Shown here: positions 16,168-25,484 of the stretch, one piece after another
Position numbering within the stretch: the first letter of the stretch is position 1
How the letters are laid out: every line of letters starts with the position of its first letter
Assembly (NCBI RefSeq): GCF_900292075.1
Contig: NZ_OLMV01000001.1
Location: forward strand, 248,001 to 312,000
Length of the DNA: 64,000 nt
Origin: Microbacterium timonense
Lineage (GTDB): Bacteria; Actinomycetota; Actinomycetes; Actinomycetales; Microbacteriaceae
Direction of reading: 5' to 3'
Notes under the pieces: generated by a model
The model's database searches: none
The model's input: the letters and a program-made list of their open reading frames with translations, nothing else
What the model was told of the DNA's origin: nothing
Made by a program: the position numbers and the translations under genes

Positions 16168-17097
16168 ATGCCCTCGACTCAGACCGCGGTCCGGCCTGCC
16201 TACCGTCCGTACAGCGCCGAGGTCGCGCGCAGCGTGCGGCTGTCACCGCACTTCGTGCGCGTCACCTTCACGGCCGACGAGTTCGAGCACTTCGGCACGG
16301 CGCGCCTGGATCAGCGCATCAAGATCGTGCTGCCGCACCCGGACGGCACCTTCTCCGACTTCGGGCAGGACGAGGGAGCGGGGGACTGGTACGACCGCTG
16401 GCGCGCCCTTCCGCACGCCGAGCGCAACATCTTCCGCACCTACACCGTCCGGCGGATCGACCCGGACAGCAGAGAGCTCGACGTCGACTTCGTCACCCAC
16501 CACGACGCCGGCCCCGCCGGAGCGTGGGCCGAGCAGGCCGTCCCGGGTCAGCAGCTGATCATCGTCGGCCCGGATGCGCGCAGCCCGCTCTCGGCCGGTG
16601 GTCTGGACTGGCACCCCGGCACGGCTCGTCGCGTCCTGCTGGCCGGCGATGAGACAGCCGCCCCCGCCATCACCGCGATCCTCGAGCTGCTCGGCGACGA
16701 GTACGACGTGGATGCCTTCATCGAGGTGCCGACGGCCGACGACGTGCTCGACGTGCGCCATCACGAGACGGCGCGTCTCACGTGGCTGCCCCGCGAGGAC
16801 CGGCCACACGGCGCACGCCTCATCGATGCTCTCGCGTCGTGGGCGGATGCCTCCGGCGAGGTCCTGGCGCGCGCGGCGGCGCCCCGTCGGCAGCTGGTCG
16901 ACGACATCGACGTCGATCTGGAGCTGCTGTGGGACAGTCCCGATCCGGCCGACGGAGAGTTCTACGCGTGGATCGCCGGGGAGGCTGCGACCGTGAAGAC
17001 GCTGCGCCGCATGCTGGTGAGCGAACGCGGAGTCGACCGCAAGCGGGTCGCGTTCATGGGGTACTGGCGGCTCGGCCAGGCGGAACGCATCGAATGA
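16168..17097 (+). CDS. Siderophore-interacting protein (ferric-siderophore reductase, FAD-dependent)
   Basis: 309-residue ViuB/YqjH-type reductase. The FAD-binding RTYTVRR lies at about 90-96; the C-terminal NAD(P)H-type SIP domain includes LLAGDETAAPAI and ends with the characteristic KRVAFMGYWRLGQA. It releases iron from imported ferric siderophore in the cytoplasm by reduction. First gene of a five-gene uptake operon; its stop overlaps the ATG of the first permease. The start is set by an iron-box promoter directly in front of it. Confidence 0.95.
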   Translation: MPSTQTAVRPAYRPYSAEVARSVRLSPHFVRVTFTADEFEHFGTARLDQRIKIVLPHPDGTFSDFGQDEGAGDWYDRWRALPHAERNIFRTYTVRRIDPDSRELDVDFVTHHDAGPAGAWAEQAVPGQQLIIVGPDARSPLSAGGLDWHPGTARRVLLAGDETAAPAITAILELLGDEYDVDAFIEVPTADDVLDVRHHETARLTWLPREDRPHGARLIDALASWADASGEVLARAAAPRRQLVDDIDVDLELLWDSPDPADGEFYAWIAGEAATVKTLRRMLVSERGVDRKRVAFMGYWRLGQAERIE

Positions 17098-18107
17098 GCG
17101 GCGTCGCCCGCACGCGACGGGCGCGCCTCGTGCTGGTCTGTGTGATCGTGCTCCTCGGCGGAGCCGTCGTGCTGAGCCTCGGCGTGGGCGCGCGCGCCAT
17201 CGCACCCGCCGACGTGGTGCAGGCCTTCTTCGCGCCGGATCCGGACAGCGCGGACCACACGGTGGTGCTCTCGCAGCGGGTCCCGCGTACCGTGATCGGC
17301 TTGCTCGCCGGGGCGGCGCTGGCGCTCGCGGGAACCGTCATGCAGGGCCTCACGCGCAATCCTCTCGCCGATCCGGGTCTGTTCGGTGTGAACGCCGGCG
17401 CCGCGGTGGCGGTCCTCGCGGCGATCACCCTCGCGGGGATCACGACGCCCGCCGGTTTCGTGTGGTTCGCGTTCGCCGGCGCCGCGGTGGCCGCACTCGT
17501 GGTCGCCGTCATCGGCTCACGGGGCGCCGACGGCGGGAATCCGGCGAAGCTCGCCCTGACCGGCGCCGCGGTGACCGCCGGCCTCACCGCGGTCATGCTG
17601 ATGATCCTGACGACCAACCGCGAAGCGCTCGACGTCTACCGGTACTGGTCCGTGGGAGGACTGACGGCGCGAGGGCTCGACGCGGTCGCCGCGGTCGCCG
17701 GTCCCGTCGCGGTGGGGCTGGTGCTGGCGGCCCTGTGCGCGCGCGGCCTCGATCTGATCGCCCTCGGCGAAGAGACCGCGACCGGGCTCGGTCACAACGT
17801 GACGCGAACGAGGGCGCTCGGCATCCTCGCCATCGTCCTGCTGTGCGGCGGCGCGACCGCGATCGCCGGGCCGATCGTCTTCCTCGGGCTGCTGGTGCCG
17901 CATGCCCTTCGTGCGCTGGCGGGCTCCGACTACCGCTGGCTGCTGCTCATCGGCGCGCCGGCGGGTGCCGCCGTCCTGCTCCTGTCGGATGTGCTGGGGC
18001 GTGTCATCGCGCTGCCCGGCGAGGTGCAGGCCGGCCTGGTCGTCGCGTTCGTGGGGGCGCCGCTGCTCATCTCGCTGGTGCTGCGCACACGGCAGGTGGC
18101 CCTGTGA
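17094..18107 (+). CDS. FecCD-family siderophore ABC transporter permease 1
   Basis: 337 residues from ATG 17094, overlapping the SIP gene by ATGA. About nine or ten helices. Family motifs: QRVPRTVIGLLAGAALALAG, MQGLTRNPLADPGLFGVNAG, the coupling-helix region LGEETATGLGHNV and GPIVFLGLLVPHALRALAGSDYR. With the second permease it forms the heterodimeric membrane channel for a ferric siderophore. Its stop codon overlaps the GTG of the second permease. Confidence 0.94.
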   Translation: MSGVARTRRARLVLVCVIVLLGGAVVLSLGVGARAIAPADVVQAFFAPDPDSADHTVVLSQRVPRTVIGLLAGAALALAGTVMQGLTRNPLADPGLFGVNAGAAVAVLAAITLAGITTPAGFVWFAFAGAAVAALVVAVIGSRGADGGNPAKLALTGAAVTAGLTAVMLMILTTNREALDVYRYWSVGGLTARGLDAVAAVAGPVAVGLVLAALCARGLDLIALGEETATGLGHNVTRTRALGILAIVLLCGGATAIAGPIVFLGLLVPHALRALAGSDYRWLLLIGAPAGAAVLLLSDVLGRVIALPGEVQAGLVVAFVGAPLLISLVLRTRQVAL

Positions 18108-19171
18108 GCGCCGCGCCGCACAGCGCATCCCCGGCGCGGATGACCGCTTCGGGGCCTCCAGGCCGCGTGGCTTCGGTGCGGGCGCGGGTGCGCCGCCGAC
18201 GGCTTCTCGTCGGAGCCGGGGTGGCTCTGGTCGTCGTGGTCGCGGCTGTCGTTTCGCTGTCGATCGGCGATTACACGCTGACGCCGACGGACCTGTGGCG
18301 CACCCTCGCCGGCGGCGGATCGCGTGTCGAGGAGTACGTGGTGTTCCAGGTCCGGGCTCCCCGCATGGCGATGGCCCTCCTCGTGGGGGCGTGCCTGGGG
18401 GTCGCCGGCGCTCTGCTCCAGTCCTTGCTGTCCAACTCCCTCGCCAGCCCCGATCTCCTGGGCATCAGCGGGGGAGCCGGGGCGGCTGCCGTGTTCGGCC
18501 TGCTCATCCTGGGGATCGGCGGACCGCTGCTGGCTCTGTTCGCGTTCGTCGGCGGACTGGTCGTGGCGACCTTCCTGCTGCTGGCGGGCCGACGCAGCGA
18601 TGGCGGGTACCGGCTCATCGTCGCCGGGGTGGGCATCTCCTTCCTGTGCGCTGCGATCACCAGCTACCTCATGGTGCGCGCGAAGGTGGAGCTGGCCCAG
18701 GCCGCGCTCATCTGGCTCACCGGGAGCCTGGCCTCGACACCGTGGTGGAACGTGATCGTGGTGGCCGCCGTCGCGACGGTGAGCGCGCCGTTCGTCATCG
18801 CGTGCGCGCGCTGGCTGCCGCTGACACAGCTGGGCGCGCCCACGGCGGTGTCGCTGGGGGTGCGACCCGCCCTGGTGCGGGGCGTCGCAGTCGTGGTGGC
18901 GGTGCTCCTCACCGCCACGACCTGCGCGTTCGTCGGACCCATCTCGTTCGTCGCACTGTGTGCGCCGGCGATCGCCCGGCCGCTTCTCGGCCACGGTGCG
19001 GTCGGCATCGGCACGAGCGCAGCAGTGGGCGCTGCCCTCCTCGTCGCAGCAGACCTGGTGGCCCAGTACGCGGTGCCGGGAGTCTCCCTGCCGGTCGGGG
19101 TCGTCACGGGCGCGATCGGCTCGCTCTTCCTCCTGTGGCTGCTCACCGCATCGAAAGGACGACACCTGTGA
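18104..19171 (+). CDS. FecCD-family siderophore ABC transporter permease 2
   Basis: 355 residues from GTG 18104 (GTGA overlap with permease 1); ATG 18140 is an internal alternative that would remove a 12-residue N-terminal extension. The motifs QVRAPRMAMALLVGACLGVAG, LLQSLLSNSLASPDLLGISGG and GPISFVALCAPAIARPLLGH identify the FecCD family. Its stop overlaps the ATPase start. Confidence 0.93.
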   Translation: MSAAPHSASPARMTASGPPGRVASVRARVRRRRLLVGAGVALVVVVAAVVSLSIGDYTLTPTDLWRTLAGGGSRVEEYVVFQVRAPRMAMALLVGACLGVAGALLQSLLSNSLASPDLLGISGGAGAAAVFGLLILGIGGPLLALFAFVGGLVVATFLLLAGRRSDGGYRLIVAGVGISFLCAAITSYLMVRAKVELAQAALIWLTGSLASTPWWNVIVVAAVATVSAPFVIACARWLPLTQLGAPTAVSLGVRPALVRGVAVVVAVLLTATTCAFVGPISFVALCAPAIARPLLGHGAVGIGTSAAVGAALLVAADLVAQYAVPGVSLPVGVVTGAIGSLFLLWLLTASKGRHL

Positions 19172-20001
19172 CCACCGCATCCGCTCCCGCGCCGGCTCCG
19201 CGGCTGGCCGCTCGCGGTCTCGCGGCCGGATACCCCGGACGTCGCGTCATCGCAGACCTCGACCTCGAGATCGCGCCCGGGCGGATCACCATGATCATCG
19301 GCGCGAACGCCTGCGGCAAGTCGACCCTGCTGAGCGTGCTCGCCCGTGTCAACAGCCCGCTCGGGGGCGCTGTCGAGCTCGACGGCACCGACGTCTCCAC
19401 CATTCCCCGGCGCACCTTCGCGCAGACCGTCGGCCTGCTGCCGCAGCACCCCACGGCCCCCGACGGGCTGACCGTGGCCGAACTCGTGTCGCGAGGCAGG
19501 CACCCGCACCGCGGAGTGTTCCAGCGCTGGAGCGCGACAGACACCGCACGAGTCGATGAGGCGATGGCGCGGACGGGCGTCAGCGAGCTGGCGGACCGTC
19601 CGGTCGGCGATCTGTCGGGCGGGCAGCGCCAGCGCGTGTGGATCGCGATGGCGCTCGCCCAGAGCCCGCGGATCCTGCTGCTGGACGAACCCACCACGTT
19701 CCTGGATCTGAGTCACCAGATCGAGGTGCTCGACCTGCTCCGGGAGCTCAACCGGAGCGACGGGACGACGATCGTCGTCGTGCTCCACGAGCTCAACCTG
19801 GCAGCACGCTACGCCGATGACCTCGTCGTCATGTCGCACGGGCGTGTCGTCGCCCATGGCTCGGCTCACGAGGTGATGACTCCCGCGGTGATCGCGGAGG
19901 CGTTCGCGCTGGACGCGCTCGTCATTCCCGATCCCCTGACCCAGACCCCCCTTGTCGTTCCCGTCCCCGGCGGCTCGCATGTCGTCGCGGACGAGGGGTG
20001 A
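19168..20001 (+). CDS. Siderophore ABC transporter ATP-binding protein
   Basis: 277 residues from GTG 19168. Walker A GANACGKST (the Ala-Cys form is usual in FepC-type ATPases), signature LSGGQRQR, Walker B RILLLDEPTTFLD and switch His in VVVLHELN. It energises the two FecCD permeases. It is followed after 22 bp by the binding lipoprotein. Confidence 0.95.
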   Translation: MTTASAPAPAPRLAARGLAAGYPGRRVIADLDLEIAPGRITMIIGANACGKSTLLSVLARVNSPLGGAVELDGTDVSTIPRRTFAQTVGLLPQHPTAPDGLTVAELVSRGRHPHRGVFQRWSATDTARVDEAMARTGVSELADRPVGDLSGGQRQRVWIAMALAQSPRILLLDEPTTFLDLSHQIEVLDLLRELNRSDGTTIVVVLHELNLAARYADDLVVMSHGRVVAHGSAHEVMTPAVIAEAFALDALVIPDPLTQTPLVVPVPGGSHVVADEG

Positions 20002-20023
20002 CCTGACGAAAGGAAACACAGCG

Positions 20024-21061
20024 ATGCCTTCTCGCGTCTCGTCCTTCGGCGCTCTGGTGGCGCTCACGATGGCCGGCGCTCTTGCGCTGACCGGATGCGC
20101 CGGACCGGCGGCCGACGAACCAGCCGCCTCGTCCACGGCCGCCGGAGATGCGTCGGCGTTCCCGGTGACGTTCGATCACCTCTACGGTGAGACGACGATC
20201 GACTCCCCGCCCGAGCGGGTCGCGACGTGGGGGTGGGGGGCGACCGACGCCGTGCTGGCGCTCGGAATCGTTCCCGTCGCCATTCCCTCGATGGATTACG
20301 GTGGCGGCGACGACCGCATCACCCCCTGGGTCGAAGACGCCATCGAGGAGCTCGGCGGCGACGCGCCGGCGATCCTCGACAACGCCAGTTACGAGCTGTC
20401 GGTCGAGGAGCTCCTCGCCGCCGACCCCGACGTGCTGATCGCGCCGTACTCCGGCCTCACGGAGGAGGAATACGACGCTGTCACGGCGGCCGGCATTCCC
20501 GTCGTCGCCCCGGAGCAGGCGCTGTGGGCCACGCCATGGCGGGACGTCATCACGGAGACGGGCAAAGCGCTGGGCCTGAGCGCTGAGGCGGAGGACGTGC
20601 TGGCGGACCTCGACACGCAGATCGCCGATGCCGCCGCCGCGCACCCGGAGTTCGAGGGAACATCCATCGCGTACATCGATGACGACGTCGACACGCTGTA
20701 CGCGTACCTTCCGTCCGATGCGCGCGTGGAGATCCTGCAGGACCTCGGCTTCGTCCCTGCCGAGAGCGTCACGGCGCTGGACAACGGGGAGAGCACGTTC
20801 TACACGACAGTCAGCTACGAGAACCTGGACCAGATCGACGCGCAGGTGATCTTCACGCAGGCCGAGGAGCAGTCCGCGCTCGACGAGTTCCTCGCGTCGG
20901 ACAGGGGACAGCTGATCCCCGCCGTCAAGAAGGGCGCCGTCGCGGCGATCGTCGGCGAGGAGAACGTCTCCGCCGTCTCGCCGACGGCGCTGTCCCTGCC
21001 CTGGCTGCTGCCCACCATGCTCGAGCAGCTCGCCGCGGCGACCGCGACCGCCCGGGGCTGA
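20024..21061 (+). CDS. Iron-siderophore substrate-binding lipoprotein
   Basis: 345 residues from ATG 20024 with AAAGGAAA upstream. Signal peptide with lipobox LTGC. The body is a type III periplasmic-binding fold (PF01497-like): PERVATWGWGATDAVLALG and LLAADPDVLIAPYSGLTEEEYD. It captures the ferric siderophore outside the membrane and delivers it to the permease pair. Last gene of the operon; a strong hairpin follows the stop codon. The chemical type of siderophore cannot be told, and no biosynthesis genes are in the window. Confidence 0.94.
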   Translation: MPSRVSSFGALVALTMAGALALTGCAGPAADEPAASSTAAGDASAFPVTFDHLYGETTIDSPPERVATWGWGATDAVLALGIVPVAIPSMDYGGGDDRITPWVEDAIEELGGDAPAILDNASYELSVEELLAADPDVLIAPYSGLTEEEYDAVTAAGIPVVAPEQALWATPWRDVITETGKALGLSAEAEDVLADLDTQIADAAAAHPEFEGTSIAYIDDDVDTLYAYLPSDARVEILQDLGFVPAESVTALDNGESTFYTTVSYENLDQIDAQVIFTQAEEQSALDEFLASDRGQLIPAVKKGAVAAIVGEENVSAVSPTALSLPWLLPTMLEQLAAATATARG

Positions 21062-21071
21062 TCTCCCCGAC

Positions 21072-21111
21072 ACGCAGAGGACCCCGGCCGCTCGGCCGGG
21101 GTCCTCTGCGT
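21072..21111. terminator. Bidirectional hairpin terminator between siderophore operon and bioY
   Basis: Near-perfect 19-bp stem from ACGCAGAGGACCCCGGCCG (21072-21090) to its complement at 21093-21111, positioned between convergent genes. Confidence 0.92.
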
Positions 21112-21127
21112 CGTGGAGATGGAGGAG

Positions 21128-21778
21128 TCAGGAACGCTTGCGCTTGTCGACGGCGCGCACGAGCGCCCACGCGCCGGGGATGATGGCCGCGGCGAGCGCA
21201 GCCTTGATGACGCCGCCGACGATGAACGGCAGCAGCCCCGCCTCGATCACCTCGCCGAACGAGTAGTCCAGGCCCAGGACGACGTTGAGGATGAAGGCCA
21301 TGTACGGGATGCCCACCAGGAACGGCATGACGCTGGCCGCGGCGAACCCCACGAACGCCAGCGCGGGGCGGCGGTCCCAGGCGCGCTCGGCGAACCACCC
21401 CGCGACGAACGCGGAGAGGATGAAGCCGATCACGAACCCGAAGCTCGGCTTGCCGACGGCAGCGACCGTCCCGGTGAATCCTGCGAAGACGGGGAGGCCG
21501 GCCAAGCCCGCGAGCATGTAGGTGCCGAGGGCCGCCGCGCCGCGCCACGCGCCGAGTGCCGCGCCCACCACGATGACGCCGAGCGTCTGCCCCGTGATGG
21601 GCACCGGCCACAGCGGGATCTCGACCTGGGCGAGCAGGGCGACGATCGTGGCTCCCGCGACGATCAGCCCGGCGTCCAGCGCGAAGGCACGGGCACGGGA
21701 AGAGGGACGGGCGATGACGTCGGCGAGCACCCGACGTGTCCCGGCGGCGGCGGTCGAGGCAGCGGCGATGGATGACAT
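21128..21778 (-). CDS. bioY: Biotin ECF transporter S component BioY
   Basis: 216 residues from the ATG at 21778. The first helix region carries QVEIPLWPVPITGQTLGV, the BioY hallmark, and further motifs include LAGLPVFAGFTG and GKPSFGFVIGFILSAF. About six helices. It binds biotin in the membrane and needs energising subunits; no bioM/bioN lie next to it, so it acts alone or with a distant or shared module. TAGGCT lies 7 nt upstream of the start (minus strand, 21786-21791), so the mRNA is probably leaderless. I found no clear BirA or BioQ operator. Confidence 0.95.
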   Translation of the reverse strand: MSSIAAASTAAAGTRRVLADVIARPSSRARAFALDAGLIVAGATIVALLAQVEIPLWPVPITGQTLGVIVVGAALGAWRGAAALGTYMLAGLAGLPVFAGFTGTVAAVGKPSFGFVIGFILSAFVAGWFAERAWDRRPALAFVGFAAASVMPFLVGIPYMAFILNVVLGLDYSFGEVIEAGLLPFIVGGVIKAALAAAIIPGAWALVRAVDKRKRS

Positions 21779-21849
21779 GGCACTCAGCCTAGGGGCCGCC
21801 TGCACCCGATACTTGGATGGCGTCCACCAATGATCGGCCGATCCGCTGT

Positions 21850-23196
21850 TCACCATCCACCAGCGGCCCCCACGCGGACCGGGCTCCCTTCTGCGATACG
21901 CGAGAGCGATGAAGCCGTCACGCGACTGCTTCGCACCGGTGTGCGCGCCAGACGCAGGGCGGCGATGAGGAGGGCGACGGCTGCTGTCGCGGTGAACGCG
22001 GTGGTGCCGGCGACGAGCAGAAGCGCGACGGCTGCGGCGCCCACGGATGTCGCGGCGATCAACCGGCGCACCGAACGCGTCGCCGCCGGTGCTCTCACCG
22101 CCTCGATGCGTGACAGGGGCCGAGCGACGACGGCGGTCACCAGCAGCGCGACCGCGAGCCACAACGGCCGCCCGATCCACCACCCCGGCCCGTCGATCGG
22201 AGGCAGCGGCATCCCGCTCGTCATGGCCGCGGCGGCCGTGATGCCCGCCAGACTCAGCAGCACCGGCATGTGCCACAGGTAGATCGTCATCGCGCGTGGC
22301 GTGACGAACGCCGTGAGCGCCCCGGGCACTCGTCGCTGCGCAAGACGCTCCACGTGCGCTCGGTACAGCGAGAACAGCGCGGTGTGGATGACGCCGACCA
22401 GCAGCAGCGCCGTCGTGGGCGGATTGATGTTCGCCACGAGGTCGGGGGAGTGGATGCCGCCGGCGAACGACAGCGCCAGCATCGCGGTCGCCCCGGCGGC
22501 AGCGATCGCTCGCGTGCGGCGCGAGAGCGCATCGATCGCTCCGTCGGCCAGGAAGAACCCGACTTGCTGCAGCGCCAGCCAGACGAAGGCGAGGTTGATG
22601 AAGCCCAGCGCGTCGACGCCCGTGGCGATCCGGGCGACGTCGACGATCAGCGCGAGCCCGGCGAGCACGCCGAGCGATCGCAAGGGCGCGGATTCGTGGA
22701 GGCGCACCAGCACCGGCAGCAGTGCCTGGCACACGAGGAAGACGCCGAGGAACCACAGCGGCTGGGCGAAACGGAAGCCCGCGAGCGACACGAGATCAGC
22801 CCCGACCCCCGCGGCCGAGAGCATCGCCAGCAGGGCGCCGGCGGCGCCGATCGTGACGACGGCGGGCAGCAGCAGGCGATGGATCCTCCCGGCGACGAAC
22901 TCGCGGGCGCTGCCGCCGCGTGCTCGCGCACGGCGGAAGGCGGTGACGCCCGAGAACCCTCCGATCACGAAGAACAGCGGCATGACCTGCAGCGCCCAGC
23001 TCAGCGGCACGATCCACCACGCTCCGTCGCTCGCATTCAGGAACGCGGGGCCCGTGGCGGTCACCTCGACGCCGACCATCATCGCGTGCAGCAGCACGAC
23101 TCCGACGATGCAGACGGCCCTGATCAGGTCGATCGCGCGGTCTCGCCCCCGGCTGCGGGATGGGGATGCCGCACGGGCGGCGTCTACGACAGTCAT
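21850..23196 (-). CDS. Acyltransferase 3 family membrane protein
   Basis: 448 residues with about ten to twelve helices. RGRDRAIDLIRAVCIVGVVLLHAMM carries the Arg and His of the acyltransferase 3 active-site region; VMPLFFVIGGFSG and MTIYLWHMPVLL are further hallmarks. Such proteins O-acylate surface sugars, lipids or antibiotics. GGAGGA lies before the start. The substrate is unknown. It sits downstream of the response regulator gene in the same direction with about 100 bp between them, so a link to that two-component system is possible. Confidence 0.84.
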   Translation of the reverse strand: MTVVDAARAASPSRSRGRDRAIDLIRAVCIVGVVLLHAMMVGVEVTATGPAFLNASDGAWWIVPLSWALQVMPLFFVIGGFSGVTAFRRARARGGSAREFVAGRIHRLLLPAVVTIGAAGALLAMLSAAGVGADLVSLAGFRFAQPLWFLGVFLVCQALLPVLVRLHESAPLRSLGVLAGLALIVDVARIATGVDALGFINLAFVWLALQQVGFFLADGAIDALSRRTRAIAAAGATAMLALSFAGGIHSPDLVANINPPTTALLLVGVIHTALFSLYRAHVERLAQRRVPGALTAFVTPRAMTIYLWHMPVLLSLAGITAAAAMTSGMPLPPIDGPGWWIGRPLWLAVALLVTAVVARPLSRIEAVRAPAATRSVRRLIAATSVGAAAVALLLVAGTTAFTATAAVALLIAALRLARTPVRSSRVTASSLSRIAEGSPVRVGAAGGW

Positions 23197-23293
23197 GAGT
23201 CCTCCTCGGGAAGCGTCCCGGGAAGGCTATGGAGACGGTGTGCGGGCAGGCATCACTCCGTGGTGCCCACCCTCCTCACTCCAGGGAGGGATA

Positions 23294-23965
23294 TCAGGGA
23301 GCGGGTTCGACGAGGCCGGCGTCGTAGGCGAAGATGACTGCCTGCACCCGGTCACGTGCGCCCAGCTTGGCGAGGACCTTGCCGACGTGAGTCTTCACGG
23401 TCTGCTCCGAGATGAACAGCTCGCTCGCGATCTCGGCGTTCGAGCGGCCGCGTCCGATGAGCGTGAGCACTTCTCGCTCGCGCTCGGTGAGCTCACGCAG
23501 GGCGGACACCGCCCGCCCGGTACGCGGCCGCCGCGCGGCGAAGTGCTCGATCATCCGACGGGTGACGCTGGGCGCCAGGAGCGCATCGCCGGCGGCCACG
23601 ACGCGCACGGCATGGACCAGGTCGTCCGGCAGCGCATCCTTCAGCAAGAAGCCGCTGGCGCCGGCCTCCAGCGCGTCGTAGACGTAATCGTCGATGTCGA
23701 AGGTCGTCAGCATGAGGATCCGGGGAACGCGTGCGGCCGGGAAGTCCGGTCCGAGAATGCGTCGCGTCGCCGCGATGCCGTCGACGCCGGGCATCCGCAC
23801 ATCCATGAGCACGACGTCGGGGCTGAGCCGCGCCGACAGGGCGACCGCCTCGGCGCCGTCCGCGGCCTGCCCCACGACCCGGATGTCGTCCTGGGCGTCC
23901 AGCAGGGCGGCGAATCCTGCCCGTACCATGGCCTGGTCGTCGGCCACGAGCACGCTGATCGTCAT
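23294..23965 (-). CDS. NarL/LuxR-type response regulator
   Basis: 223 residues. Receiver domain with acidic pocket VADDQ and phospho-acceptor D55 in DVVLMDVRMPG; C-terminal LuxR helix-turn-helix (LTEREREVLTLIGRGRSNAEIA). Its start overlaps the stop of the kinase gene by 4 nt, so the two are co-translated as a cognate pair. Target genes are unknown. Confidence 0.95.
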   Translation of the reverse strand: MTISVLVADDQAMVRAGFAALLDAQDDIRVVGQAADGAEAVALSARLSPDVVLMDVRMPGVDGIAATRRILGPDFPAARVPRILMLTTFDIDDYVYDALEAGASGFLLKDALPDDLVHAVRVVAAGDALLAPSVTRRMIEHFAARRPRTGRAVSALRELTEREREVLTLIGRGRSNAEIASELFISEQTVKTHVGKVLAKLGARDRVQAVIFAYDAGLVEPAP

Positions 23966-25212
23966 TTCGTCTCTCCGTCCGAGGCGGGGGCGCTCGGCGC
24001 GTCGGGCGCGAGCGGGAGCCTGGCGGCGACGGTCCAGCCGCCGTCCGGGTCAGCGCCGACGCTGACGGTTCCGCCGACCAGGGCGGCACGTTCCCGCATG
24101 CCGAGCAGCCCGTGCCCGTGATGCGACGCCGGGGGTGTCGATTCCGCCGAGCCGGTCGGCGCGTTGCGCACCCGCAGCCGGAGGGCCGCGGCATCCACGT
24201 CGACGACCAGCTCGATCGGGGCCTGGGGCGCGTGGCGCACGGCGTTGCTCAGCGCCTCCTGGACGATGCGGAACGCCGCGATGTCGACCGCGCTGGGCAG
24301 CTCCGAGGCAGCCGGCGGAAGCGTCGCGTCGATGACGGCGCCGGCGCGGCGCACCGTCTGCACGAGCTCGCCGATGTCGGCCAGGCCCTGCTGCGGCGCG
24401 AGATCGGCATCCTGGTCATCGGTGCGGAGCACGCTGAGCAGGCGTCGCATCTCGGTCAGACCGGTGCGCGCGGTCAGGGCGATCTCGTCGAACTCGCGGG
24501 CAGCGTCATCGGAGAGTGCCGGAACCCGGTAGCGCGCCGTCGACGCCTGGACCTGGATGAGCGACATCCCATGCGCCACCACATCGTGCAGCTCGCGGGC
24601 GATGCGGGCACGCTCTTCGACCACCACCCGCCGTGACTGCTCCTGCGCGCTGACCTCACGCTCGCGGGTGAGCTCCGCTCCGACACGGAGGCGGCTGGCC
24701 ACTAGCACCGCCACCAGGAGTGCCGCTCCGGAGATCGCGGTGACGATGACGAGATTCACCACCGACGCGACGAGCGGGACCGCGACGGCGAGTGCGATCG
24801 CCACGGCCAGCGTTCCGACGATCGCCGGGATCCACGCCAGCAGGGCGAGACGCCAGCCGTGCAGGAAGGCGACGACGCCGATGAAGAGGAAGAACACGAG
24901 CATGGCGGGAACCGACCACGGCCACGGCGCGGTCGTCGCATCGACGACGGCAAGTGGCAGGGCGATCGCCGCGACGACGAACGCCGCAACGCCCGACCGG
25001 GGGAACCGCACCGCGAGCAGCGGGGACGCGCACAGCAGGACGCCGAACAGGAAGGCGAAGGCAGCCGGCTGCTGGTAGAGCGCGATGTGCACGGGCACCA
25101 GCACGGAGAACAGCGCCACCATCGCCAGTGCGAAGGCGCCGAAGGCGACCAGACGCGCCGCGTCGCGGCGCGCCGGCGTCACAGCGGATCCGGGGGGTGT
25201 GGAGGCGTGCAC
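23962..25212 (-). CDS. DesK/NarX-family sensor histidine kinase
   Basis: 416 residues from GTG at 25212. An N-terminal set of about six short helices (roughly 20-175) without a large extracellular domain suggests sensing within the membrane, as in DesK-like kinases. HisKA_3 dimerisation domain with H209 in RIARELHDVVAHG; HATPase_c domain with QEALSNAVRHA and GHGLLGMRERA. It phosphorylates the adjacent NarL-type regulator. The signal is unknown; the multi-helix sensor suggests membrane stress or a lipophilic signal. Confidence 0.94.
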   Translation of the reverse strand: MHASTPPGSAVTPARRDAARLVAFGAFALAMVALFSVLVPVHIALYQQPAAFAFLFGVLLCASPLLAVRFPRSGVAAFVVAAIALPLAVVDATTAPWPWSVPAMLVFFLFIGVVAFLHGWRLALLAWIPAIVGTLAVAIALAVAVPLVASVVNLVIVTAISGAALLVAVLVASRLRVGAELTREREVSAQEQSRRVVVEERARIARELHDVVAHGMSLIQVQASTARYRVPALSDDAAREFDEIALTARTGLTEMRRLLSVLRTDDQDADLAPQQGLADIGELVQTVRRAGAVIDATLPPAASELPSAVDIAAFRIVQEALSNAVRHAPQAPIELVVDVDAAALRLRVRNAPTGSAESTPPASHHGHGLLGMRERAALVGGTVSVGADPDGGWTVAARLPLAPDAPSAPASDGETK

Positions 25213-25424
25213 CTTGTCATCCTGTCAGTCCTGGGCATTCGCAAAGACGCCGCGTACACCACGGCGCAGCAACGGGGCGCGCGACGAGGTCCGTGATCGG
25301 ACCATCCCGGAACGGTACGCCGCCGACGCCGGGGGAGGCATCCCCCTGCGGTACCGACCGCATCCCTCTGCGGAGCTATCCGGCGCCACGGTCGCGACCC
25401 GGACGGAGCGGGGCGAGCGGGCCG

Positions 25425-25430
25425 TATACT
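25425..25430 (+). promoter_or_regulatory. -10 element upstream of ABC-F gene
   Basis: TATACT, a perfect sigma-70 -10 hexamer, lies 55 nt before the GTG start. The leader after it contains a 7-bp hairpin (GCTGGCC 25436-25442 / GGCCAGC 25447-25453). The -35 region is poor. The rest of the 272-bp gap between the kinase and this gene shows nothing else I recognise. Confidence 0.6.
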
Positions 25431-25484
25431 GGATGGCTGGCCACTCGGCCAGCTCTCACTCCACCGACGGAACGGACATCCGCT

